From positions 1,488,001 to 1,552,000 of the forward strand of contig NZ_CP093299.1 in NCBI RefSeq assembly GCF_024362805.1: a stretch of DNA of 64,000 nucleotides, in the 5' to 3' direction. Made by a program: the position numbers and the translations under genes. Every line of letters begins with the position of its first letter. The stretch's first letter is position 1. This document shows, piece after piece, positions 49,769 through 57,587 of the stretch. The DNA is from Salipaludibacillus sp. LMS25. GTDB lineage: Bacteria > Bacillota > Bacilli > Bacillales > Salisediminibacteriaceae. The notes under the pieces are model-generated. The model did no database searches. It was not told where the DNA came from and saw nothing but the letters and a program-made list of their open reading frames with translations.

Positions 49769-49829
49769 AACTTCCACCCTTTATCAATTTTTATATCAAC
49801 CCTTCACTTAAATTTACCTCCCTCTCCCT

Positions 49830-50582
49830 TTACGGAGCTTCTATAGTTTTGTATAACCCTTCACTCTCACCAGTTGCTAAATCTCTTACACCAATCTCCA
49901 CACGAAATGGTACTTGTGGCAGCAACGTTTTTAATTCTTCCTCAATTTTAGCTGCTTCCACTTTACCTATTCCTTCTTTTCTTCCAATTATTTTTATATT
50001 TGTATCTAATCGAATAAGTTTATCTAAATGCGTTTCAATAAAGCTTTTCAACTCTTCCAAATCCTCACCGCTTTTATACGCTTCTCGAATTTCATCATTA
50101 ATTTGTGAGTTAATTCCTACATCAGTTTGAAAGTATTGAATTCCCTCTCCTTCAGGACGAAGTGGATCGTTTACTCCTATTGAATTTAAATAATCAATTG
50201 CTGGTGATAATTCTTCAAAACGGGCTTGTAAGTAGAGTTCACTAAAAACAGTAGTTATAATATACTCTTCTGGGTCATGGAGCTGTAAAGTATTTGGATT
50301 ACCATATAGACTTTCAGCAATATATAAATTTCCATTATAACGAATGTTTACACCAAATTCTTCTTCACCTGTTGGGTACTTTATTGGCTCAGTGATACTT
50401 ACAATCTCCACTTTATCTGGATCTAGCTTATATCTTTCCACATAATTTCTAACATTCTCTTCAATGTCCTCTCGGTGTCTCTCTGACCAATCTCCTGAAT
50501 TTTTATTCATAAACAGACCTCCCCCTAGCATCACTAACACGAATAATGCTACTCCTGCGATAACGACTTTTTTATGTTTCAA
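49830..50582 (-). CDS. Membrane-anchored protein, paralogue 3 (probable immunity protein)
   Basis: A 250-residue paralogue with the same anchor and conserved N-terminus, and a diverged body (TGEEEFGVNIRYNGNLYIAESLYG; RPEGEGIQYFQTDVGINSQI). TTG start at 50582 behind GGAGC. Followed by remnant toxin 3 after about 60 bases. Confidence 0.63.
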   Translation of the reverse strand: MKHKKVVIAGVALFVLVMLGGGLFMNKNSGDWSERHREDIEENVRNYVERYKLDPDKVEIVSITEPIKYPTGEEEFGVNIRYNGNLYIAESLYGNPNTLQLHDPEEYIITTVFSELYLQARFEELSPAIDYLNSIGVNDPLRPEGEGIQYFQTDVGINSQINDEIREAYKSGEDLEELKSFIETHLDKLIRLDTNIKIIGRKEGIGKVEAAKIEEELKTLLPQVPFRVEIGVRDLATGESEGLYKTIEAP

Positions 50583-50783
50583 AACAGTGCTCCTCTCAAG
50601 GCTAGAAGCCAGTAGTAGATGTAGCTAATTCAGGAATAATATTCCTAAATTATAAATGACCTGTGGGTTGATTTTCTACAATAAAAACGAAAATGAGTAA
50701 ATGCTCTTAATTAAGTAATAGGACTAAAGAATGTGCTAGTATTATTTTTATCAAACCTAAACAGTAAAAAATCCACCCTCCGG
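50583..50783 (-). repeat. Spacer copy 2 (about 200 bp)
   Basis: Almost identical to 48297-48500, with the same TATAAT and the same empty ATAAA (ATTATAAATGACC). Between the truncated unit 4 gene and paralogue 3. Confidence 0.8.
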
Positions 50784-51140
50784 TCAAAGAACGTTACTCT
50801 CATCCGAAATTGATGGATCTCCTCTTGTGATCGCGTTAATATGATTGCCAGTTTCAACTTCTCTTGACGGCATTCCCTCCATCAGATAACTACTACTTTC
50901 TTTAACTTCCACAGTTGTATTGAAGTATTGAGGGACGTCGTCAACAAATCGAATTGAATTGTCTCCTAATGCCTCTTGATATTCAACTAACATTAATTCC
51001 TCGATGTCATCAATATTAAAATTTGAGATATCATAATCTCTAACAATATTCTCTGCCTGATAACTTATCTTCATAACAATAAGCTGATGTTCGGCATTAG
51101 TAAAAGATTTTACTCTTTTTGGTTCGCCTTCCCAATTCAC
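50784..51140 (-). pseudogene. Truncated lipase-like gene, N-terminal part only (unit 4)
   Basis: A 118-residue frame, GTG start at 51140 behind GAGGTGAA. It has FTNAEHQLIVMKISYQAEN, QYFNTTVEVKESSSYLMEGM and ETGNHINAITRGDPS. It ends ISDESNVL, the same wording and stop as the unit 2 fragment, though the first two-thirds differ in sequence. Confidence 0.7.
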
Positions 51141-51154
51141 ACATATTCACCTCA

Positions 51155-51907
51155 CTACCTAATTATTATATCTGTTCGAAAACCCTCAAGCTCTCTTGTT
51201 TCAAAATCCTTTACGCCAATTTCTACACGATAATCCCCTTTTGGCAATAATTCTTTTAACGTTTCTTCTATTTCTTCTGCCTTTTGACTATCAATTTCTT
51301 CTTTTTCACCCCTTATATCTATTGTTTCCAACTTAATAATTCTATCTAAATTTCCATCAATATACTCTACCAACTTATCAAATTCATCTTTACTTTCACG
51401 AAAAGTTTGTATCACTTCATCTTGTATTTCGTTGTCTAACCCCACGTTTGTGTGCATATACTGGTTTGTTGCGTCTTGAGGTCTTAGAGGGTCTTCAATC
51501 CCTAAGCTATGTAAATACTCTATTGCTGGTTTAAACTCTTCATATCTTGCCTGTAAATATAATTCATTAAATATCTGACGAATCATTCTTTCACTAGACT
51601 GATTCACCGTTAGGGAATCAGGATTTCCTTTTAGAACCATATAAAAATAAGGGGTTCCCCAATGCTTTATATAGACGGAAAATTCCTCTTCTCCAGTTGG
51701 AAACCGAATAGGACCGGTGATTTGTTCTATCTCCACATCATCCGGATTAAGATGGTGTGACTCCAAAAAAGATCTCACATTCTCTTCAATGTCCTCTCGG
51801 TGTCTCTCGGACCAGTCACCTGAATTTTTATTCATAAACAAACCTCCCCCTAGCATCACTAACACGAATAATGCTACTCCTGCGATAACGACTTTTTTAT
51901 GTTTCAA
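51155..51907 (-). CDS. Membrane-anchored protein, paralogue 4 (probable immunity protein)
   Basis: A 250-residue paralogue at the upstream end of the locus. It has the same anchor, but from about residue 46 the sequence diverges (FLESHHLNPDDVEIEQITG), earlier than in the others. TTG start at 51907 behind GGAGC. Repeat A10 lies about 70 bases upstream of its start, in the equivalent of the promoter spacer. Confidence 0.63.
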   Translation of the reverse strand: MKHKKVVIAGVALFVLVMLGGGLFMNKNSGDWSERHREDIEENVRSFLESHHLNPDDVEIEQITGPIRFPTGEEEFSVYIKHWGTPYFYMVLKGNPDSLTVNQSSERMIRQIFNELYLQARYEEFKPAIEYLHSLGIEDPLRPQDATNQYMHTNVGLDNEIQDEVIQTFRESKDEFDKLVEYIDGNLDRIIKLETIDIRGEKEEIDSQKAEEIEETLKELLPKGDYRVEIGVKDFETRELEGFRTDIIIR

Positions 51908-51976
51908 AACAGTGCTCCTCTCAAGGCTAGAAGCCAGTAGTAGATGTAGCTATTTTAGGAATAATATCCCTAAATT

Positions 51977-52015
51977 ATAAAGCTAAACTTCAATCAGTGG
52001 GAGTTTTACTGCCCC
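51977..52015 (+). repeat. Repeat A, short form, right end missing (copy A10)
   Basis: It begins at ATAAA (51977-51981), reads GCTAAACTTCAATCAGTGGG AGTTTTACTGCCCC, and stops before CTTAAGAGTGGG. It lies at the ATAAA that is unoccupied in the two paralogous spacers. Confidence 0.85.
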
Positions 52016-52659
52016 AATGTCGTTTCACAGCCTTGGCCAGATCCATTATGAGTTTTTCTTGGAATCATCCGTCTAGCCTTTCTCTATTCTTTTAATAAAA
52101 GAATGTGTGATAGGAAATATAGGTGAAACAGAATCAATGATGGGTCTCCTGATTTTCTTCAATATAGGCTAGGTGTAAAACCTTAATCAAATATGTCTTT
52201 GTATATGATATGCACCAGTAAAGCCTCTGAGTCTATGTGGTTGGAATTGTTTATACTTGATAACATAAGTAGGGTTTTCCTCTCATTTTAGGAATCTAGA
52301 CAATTCCGAAGATACGCCACTTTTTTATGGTTTAAAGAATTTACACAAAAAATGGTTTACGTCACCTTTTGATTTGTAATGTATGGTAAAACTATATCTT
52401 ATATCACTTAATCATTATTGTTTTTAATTTGTCTTTTATCCCTTTGTCTTTTAAGATTACTTTTTTTGATAGAACACAACAAAAAGGGAGCACGTGACCC
52501 TATGTCTCACTCCCTTTTTGTCTGCAACTACTTTTGCATTTCTAAATCCACTGTTAATAAAAAGATGCCCTTGGTAGATGAATGACAATATGCGAATACT
52601 TCCGCTCATTGTACTCTTTAACATCTTAATCCATCTAATCTCTCAACTCTTCTTATTAT
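52016..52659. other. 640-bp gene-free stretch
   Basis: No gene was recognised. It is A/T-rich and holds the terminator at 52481. It separates the lipase locus from the ABC exporter. Confidence 0.6.
52481..52520. terminator. Bidirectional terminator after the ABC exporter
   Basis: AAAAAGGGAG and CTCCCTTTTT arms with a loop of about 20 bases. Confidence 0.82.
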
Positions 52660-53454
52660 TTAACCTTTTCGCCAATCCATTTTTTTGAATCCTATCGTTG
52701 CTGCAACCACTAACCAGAAGATGACTCCGAAGGTCATGAACCAAAATAGAGTTCCAAAGTTCCCTTGAAGTACTTCTGATACTAAGATAACAGCTTGACC
52801 AGGTGGTAAAAGGTAAGATGTAACCTGTAACGGTAAAGGCAATGTACTAACTGGTATCATCACTGGACATAAAAATGTAACGAACGCATAACTAAGATAG
52901 AAATATAGATTTAATTGTGGCATTGTTTTAACAAATGAGCCTACAGCTGCTCCGAAAACGGTAAGACACATTGATGATAGTAAAACGATTGGTAAAGCTA
53001 TCGCAATATTTTTTCCGTCTATCCCTAATACAAATACTGCTAAGAAAGCGTTTGTAATCATACCTGGTACGGATGATATTAACCCTAAAGTAAAGATAAC
53101 TGTTACGAATATGAATTTTCTAATTGGCAAAGTACCATAATAGTCCATTTCCCCAGCTAATCTCATCCAGGCGATTCTCTGCATTGAAAAGTTCATACTC
53201 CCGTAACATACGGCCATAACTAGATTTCCGGCAACCAACCATTCTAAGCCAGGACCTACATCCACATAGGACTGCAACACCCAGAATATCCCTAATGGCA
53301 TAACAACACCGAATATCATAATATAGACCGCATTCCCTCGGTAATCAGAAAATTGTAACCTTAAAAGCAATAAAAATTCCCTTAACCATGATAACTTTTT
53401 ATGCGTGTCCAGTCCTATCAGCGGCTCAATTTGTAAGTCATTATTTGTTTTCAT
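52660..53454 (-). CDS. ABC-2 type transporter permease
   Basis: The membrane subunit of an exporter. About 264 residues with six hydrophobic segments starting after a polar N-terminal 40. It includes FGVVMPLGIFWVLQSYV, a MNFSMQRIAWMRLAGEMDYYGTL loop typical of drug and lantibiotic exporters, and a last span before RKG. ATG 53454 follows GGAGGTAAA and overlaps the ATPase end by 14 bases. It pairs with the ATPase gene upstream. Confidence 0.85.
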   Translation of the reverse strand: MKTNNDLQIEPLIGLDTHKKLSWLREFLLLLRLQFSDYRGNAVYIMIFGVVMPLGIFWVLQSYVDVGPGLEWLVAGNLVMAVCYGSMNFSMQRIAWMRLAGEMDYYGTLPIRKFIFVTVIFTLGLISSVPGMITNAFLAVFVLGIDGKNIAIALPIVLLSSMCLTVFGAAVGSFVKTMPQLNLYFYLSYAFVTFLCPVMIPVSTLPLPLQVTSYLLPPGQAVILVSEVLQGNFGTLFWFMTFGVIFWLVVAATIGFKKMDWRKG

Positions 53455-54379
53455 GTTCTTTACCTCCACTTAATTTTAGATAAACATCTTCAAGTGAAGG
53501 TGTTACAATTTTAAAATCTTCAAAGCAATTAAAATTTTGGAGCATATTACTGATTTTTGTTTCTAACATTTCTCTCTCTACCATCAATGCATAACGATTG
53601 TCACCAATGGAATAAAATTCAGGTATTTGATTCATGACATCTAATCTTTTAATGTCCTGTTTAACAGAAACCTCTATACGCACTTTGTCATTGATTTGGG
53701 CTTTCAATTCACCAGGAGTTCCTTCAGATAAGATTCGTCCTTCTTTCATAATGGCAACTCGATCTAGAGCCTGTTCAGCTTCAACTACATTGTGGGTGAC
53801 GAGAATAATTGTTGTCCCACTCTTTGAAATGTCTTTAATGCCATCCCAGACAACCCGTCGTATTACTGGATCTAAGTCATTCGTTGGTTCATCTAATATG
53901 AGTACTGGCCGTGAACCTATTAGAGTAGAAGCAATATTGACTAATCTACGCAGTCCTCCTGAAAGCTCTACAATCCTCTTATTCGCATGTGGGATTAACC
54001 CGAATCTCTCTAACAAATCATCCGTGTCTTTTTTTGCTTCTCCAGCAGACAAACCACGGATTTGACCCGTAATCTCAATCACTTCTCTTGGTCTGGACTG
54101 TACTGGTAGGGCAGAACCTTGAGGTTGTACAGCTACAATTTGACCCGCAATTTTGGGTTCATGAATTAAACTGTGACCAAAAAGAGAGAGATCTCCTGAT
54201 GTTGGTAAACTTAAGCCAGCCATTTGGCGAATGAGAGTCGTCTTTCCTGCACCATTAGGGCCAAGAAGTCCATAAACTTGTCCTGCATTAATATCCAATG
54301 AAATTCCATTATTCGCAGGTGGGGATTTCGAATTGAAAACCTTTACCAAATTAACTATATTATAGGCTATTAAGCTCAA
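53441..54379 (-). CDS. ABC transporter ATP-binding protein (drug/peptide export type)
   Basis: A 312-residue ATPase. Walker A GPNGAGKTTLIRQM, signature LSGGLRRLVNIAS, Walker B LILDEPTNDLDP and the His switch in VTHN are all intact. A C-terminal extension of about 80 residues is typical of exporters of the DrrA/CcmA kind. TTG start at 54379 behind GGAGGAA. It is translationally coupled to the permease. The upstream neighbours suggest peptide export, which is an inference. Confidence 0.9.
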   Translation of the reverse strand: MSLIAYNIVNLVKVFNSKSPPANNGISLDINAGQVYGLLGPNGAGKTTLIRQMAGLSLPTSGDLSLFGHSLIHEPKIAGQIVAVQPQGSALPVQSRPREVIEITGQIRGLSAGEAKKDTDDLLERFGLIPHANKRIVELSGGLRRLVNIASTLIGSRPVLILDEPTNDLDPVIRRVVWDGIKDISKSGTTIILVTHNVVEAEQALDRVAIMKEGRILSEGTPGELKAQINDKVRIEVSVKQDIKRLDVMNQIPEFYSIGDNRYALMVEREMLETKISNMLQNFNCFEDFKIVTPSLEDVYLKLSGGKEHENK

Positions 54380-54399
54380 TTAAGTTCCTCCAATAATGA

Positions 54400-54750
54400 T
54401 CAATTAAATTTATCATCACGTATTTCTATTCCATTTCTTTTATAATCTACATAGTATTGTAATCCTAATAACAATAGCTTCAATTCATCATGGGTATGCT
54501 TCAGGCTTATCATGATTTCAGCAACAATGAGTTCCTTATTCTCTATATCTTCCAATTTACATTTGGATATAATGTCATCTAGTTTTTCAATGAGGGTTTC
54601 TAAATGTATAATGGATGGTTCAGGAATATGATAATACTCATTTAGATCTACTAAAAAGTCTCTAAAAAATTTGAAAGCGTACTTCCATTCAGTGAATAGG
54701 TTACTTGTAAAAAGCAGCAATGGTGTATAGTATTCCTTTCGTCCTTCCAC
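54400..54750 (-). CDS. Small protein of unknown function upstream of the ABC exporter
   Basis: A 116-residue, mostly helical and acidic protein with no recognised domain (FTEWKYAFKFFRDFLVDL, EPSIIHLETLIEKLDDI). GTG 54750 has a poor ribosome site. The frame is the same as that of the NRPS fragment and is separated from it only by a TGA and seven codons, so it may be the tail of one larger broken gene. Uncertain. Confidence 0.4.
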   Translation of the reverse strand: MEGRKEYYTPLLLFTSNLFTEWKYAFKFFRDFLVDLNEYYHIPEPSIIHLETLIEKLDDIISKCKLEDIENKELIVAEIMISLKHTHDELKLLLLGLQYYVDYKRNGIEIRDDKFN

Positions 54751-54768
54751 ACTCTTAAACGTTTCTAG

Positions 54769-55173
54769 TCATTCTTTAATTGCTTTTAACCCGATAAAAT
54801 TAATATGCGGCTCCCCTTCTCTTTCAAACATGTCTACATCAGCATCTAAGTAAGCATGGTCCATTTGATCCTTATTAACAGTCACCACTGCTTCTTGAAT
54901 TGCTTCGTGCTGAAGCAAAAGATGTTCTATCTCCCCTAGTTCAATTCTAAATCCACGTATCTTCACAAGATGGTCAATACGCCCTAGATACTCAATAATT
55001 CCATCTGGTAGCCAACGGACTAGATCTCCTTTTTTGTACATCCGTTCACCTAAGATAAACGGGTTATCTCTAAATCTCTCTTCCGTTAGGTCTCGTCTCT
55101 TATGATAACCATGGGCGACTCCATCTCCTCCGATATAAAGTTCTCCAGGTACACCAATCGGTACAGGTTTCAT
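54769..55173 (-). pseudogene. Nonribosomal peptide synthetase fragment (C-terminal part of an adenylation domain)
   Basis: The 134 residues carry late adenylation motifs [29 protein letters not shown] and [20 protein letters not shown]. The ATP- and substrate-binding core, the condensation domain and the carrier domain are missing. After about residue 100 the sequence leaves the family. It has no ribosome site and directly follows the broken acetyltransferase gene. A relic of a peptide biosynthesis gene. Confidence 0.82.
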
Positions 55174-55177
55174 ATAC

Positions 55178-56238
55178 TCATCTAAGGTTTAGGGTTGGTT
55201 TTTCTTGATTTAGCATGATATCATAACTGATCAAATTGTACTTTTCATCGAAACCAACTGATTGATATAAAGCTAAGCTTCAATCAGTGGGAGTTTTACT
55301 TCATCCCCCACTGATTGTTAGTTTAACTTATCGGACCTTTAGGGACAGTTTATCCCCCACCTAAACTTTGCGATCTTTCTTAAGTTTTCAGGTGGGGGTT
55401 TTACTGCCCCTTAAGAGTGGGATAAATTTATGGCAGCTATATTGTCTCCTCCGACACATATTGTTATTTCCTCAACTTCAGGATAAGAAAAGAGTTTATT
55501 TATTGCTCCTATTATTAAAGTTTTACCTACACCTTCTTTTCGTATCTTTTTTGAAACAGCAACATATTCAATATTCGCTTCCAAGTGCTTGGGATTTGCT
55601 TCAATATATACGTATCCTTTTATATCAGAGTCATTCGCCGTAACCAAAAATAAGTTATTTAAATCATTTAATCTACTAAGAATTGAATTTGCATCAAAAT
55701 ATGTTTTAGGAAAAACTTCATTATGGAGGTTTATAAAAGATTCACGATACGGATCAGAGTAAATTTCAACATTACTAGGCATGTAATTAATAAGTCTATC
55801 TCTTGTCATTCTTAAGACCAAATCGGAACCTTGATATATACCTTTATTTTGTAATACAAAATCTTTTACAAGTTTGTTCTCTTTATTCATAAAGAAAGAA
55901 AATGTTTTAATAGTGTTAGGTATTTTGGAAATGATATTTTCCCATAATTTCTGTGCAATTTGCATATCTTCTCCCTCAACAAATGGACCCCATACGTCAG
56001 CACAGCCTTTTTTAAAATCCACATCCAAACCTATTGCACCCACTATTCTAGAGTTGTTATAAGCAACCAAAAAAGAATCCTTCAATTCTAAATCCGAAAA
56101 ATCATTCATTAAGCTATCGTATATCTCTTCACTATCTTCACCACAAAATCCAATATGTGACATTCTGTTATTGTTCATTCTTTCTAAGAAGACAGTTAGC
56201 TCTCTTAAATTAATGGGGGAATTAATTAAAATTTTCAT
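55178..56238 (-). pseudogene. Tandem GNAT acetyltransferase gene split by repeat A11
   Basis: The first part (ATG 56238 behind GAAAGGT) encodes two GNAT-like domains of about 276 codons. It runs through VAVSKKIRKEGVGKTLI and ICVGGDNIAAINL, then enters repeat A11 and stops. On the far side of the repeat the frame goes on as YQSVGFDEKYNLISYDIMLN and a stop at 55178. YQSVGF after NL is the conserved last GNAT motif. Without the repeat and one TTTAT the gene is intact. The last residues may be altered at the NRPS junction. Confidence 0.88.
55267..55426 (+). repeat. Repeat A, full length (copy A11), inserted in the GNAT gene
   Basis: Core 55272-55421 (150 bp) between ATAAA at 55267-55271 and 55422-55426. 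These are the two copies of a TTTAT target in the gene. Both hairpins are present. Confidence 0.96.
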
Positions 56239-56252
56239 TAGTATCAACCTTT

Positions 56253-56534
56253 CTAATAGTGACCAAATAAACCTTTCTGTTTAGCTATGTGTTCACATTT
56301 TTTAAAGAAGATTATACCTAATATAAAATAAATAGCAGAATTGATTAATAGAAAAATTAAACTACTGAATGGAATAGTAACTATTGAAATACCATCAATC
56401 GCGATTCCCCTAACTAATTCTAATCCAAAAACAAATGGGGCATACTTCAAAGCTGGTGCGATAGATAAAGGTTTTGGGAGAAAGTGAGCATCCTGAAGTG
56501 ACGTTACTAAATTAGTTAGTAACTCTTGATATAA
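56253..56534 (-). pseudogene. C-terminal remnant of an ABC permease gene, cut by repeat A12
   Basis: The frame ends KKCEHIAKQKGLFGHY, the typical end of ABC-2 permeases. Upstream it reads LLTNLVTSLQDAHFLPKPL and LKYAPFVFGLELVRG, with two membrane spans. It is open up to repeat A12, where TTTAT starts the element, and no start codon with a ribosome site is seen. Beyond the repeat the frame continues about 17 codons to a TGA. A gene relic. Confidence 0.65.
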
Positions 56535-56677
56535 AGCTAAGCTTCAATCAGTGGGCGTTTTTCTGATTGTTCGTTTAACTTATCGGACCTTTAGGGGCCG
56601 TTTATCCCCCACCTAAACGTTTCGATCTTCTTACGTTTTGAGGTAGGAGTTTTACTGCCCCTTATGAGTGGGATAAA
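56531..56677 (+). repeat. Repeat A with part of hairpin 1 lost (copy A12)
   Basis: ATAAA at 56531-56535 and 56673-56677. Hairpin 1 is shortened (GGGCGTTTTTCTGATTGTTC, the right arm mostly gone). Hairpin 2 is intact. Confidence 0.92.
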
Positions 56678-56736
56678 ACATTATGATCGTATTTGCTTTT
56701 TAAAGTGAATTTGAAAATGGTTCACGTAGAACCTCG

Positions 56737-56907
56737 TTAAACTATTTTGTTTTTAATTGCGTCTAAATCTTTCTCTATTTGATGTATTAACTTTTCTAAT
56801 CGTTTTGACTTTTTGCACGTTAAGAAGTGCAAAAATTGATACAACCAGAGTTCACACTTAGAAGTACCCATTCTATGTTGGTTTTCTATAATGTTCATGT
56901 CAGCCAT
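56737..56907 (-). CDS. Small hypothetical protein
   Basis: A 57-residue protein, ATG 56907 behind an excellent AGGAGGAGG site. It has ELWLYQFLHFLTC in the middle and a helical, charged C-terminus KLIHQIEKDLDAIKNKIV. No family was recognised. It is a stand-alone gene in the accessory region. Confidence 0.5.
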   Translation of the reverse strand: MADMNIIENQHRMGTSKCELWLYQFLHFLTCKKSKRLEKLIHQIEKDLDAIKNKIV

Positions 56908-57246
56908 TCCTCCTCCTATTGTCTCGGGGTATTCATTTAATTTTATCACACCGAACACACCGTTCAATCGCACACCTGTTTTTTATTGTTCGGTTGTTTT
57001 CTCCTTACTCCTTAGTTAATTCTCTTTATTTCATCTAAAATGATTTATAAAACTGTCTGAAGCACCCGTTCAATTATCTGAGTGTAAATATGCAGTCAAT
57101 ATCTTTGTAGTATCGCCAAGAACGCAGCATGTAATAGGCGTGTAGAACGATTCCGGTTATCGGGTTTTCTCTCGGTTCACAATTGTTTCCATTTTAAGTT
57201 GCCATTATTGGGATCGGTGTAACGCTATTAAAAATAAAACATTTCT

Positions 57247-57291
57247 ATCAGGACATGAGCGGGCGTTTTTCGGACGGTTATCTGTGATAAC
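57247..57291 (+). repeat. Repeat B, right-end form with internal deletion (copy B9)
   Basis: ATCAGGACATGAGC is joined to GGGCGTTTTTCGGACGGTTA and TCTGTGATAAC. The left arm of hairpin 2 is deleted between GAGC and GGGCG. It lies in the 429-bp gap 56908-57336, which shows no other content. Confidence 0.75.
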
Positions 57292-57310
57292 AATTTCTAG
57301 AATCTTCAAA

Positions 57311-57340
57311 AATAGAGGCTGTCACAAAACCAGCCTCTAT
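57311..57340 (-). terminator. Terminator of the small gene at 57337
   Basis: ATAGAGGCTG and CAGCCTCTAT arms, followed by TTTTTGAAG on the minus strand. The stop codon of the upstream small gene lies inside it. Confidence 0.83.
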
Positions 57341-57522
57341 GTCTTTTTGCTTTTTTGTTGGATAATTTGATGCCCCTCTTCCGGTATAATTACTCTCGTG
57401 AGGATGTGGGGGCTCTCCTTTTGTAAAGCGATAATGCGATTGTCTGTCTTAAGCTCTCTATGTACCATCCCTTCTATAAGGTAAGCCGAGTATAATGCCA
57501 TCACAATTGGGATGACGATCAT
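57337..57522 (-). CDS. Small hypothetical protein
   Basis: A 61-residue frame with a hydrophobic start (MIVIPIVMALYSAYLIEG) and a charged C-terminus. No strong ribosome site is seen. The stretch YLIEGMVHRELKTDNRII resembles the YLMEGMPSREVETGNHIN stretch of the lipase-like proteins 6 kb away, which may be chance or common origin. It ends in a good terminator, supporting a real gene end. Confidence 0.4.
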   Translation of the reverse strand: MIVIPIVMALYSAYLIEGMVHRELKTDNRIIALQKESPHILTRVIIPEEGHQIIQQKSKKT

Positions 57523-57587
57523 TTGATACTAAGACGTACTCTTTTCCCGTTTGTGCTCACCTGTTTCCCCTTTGCTGCATCTTATGC

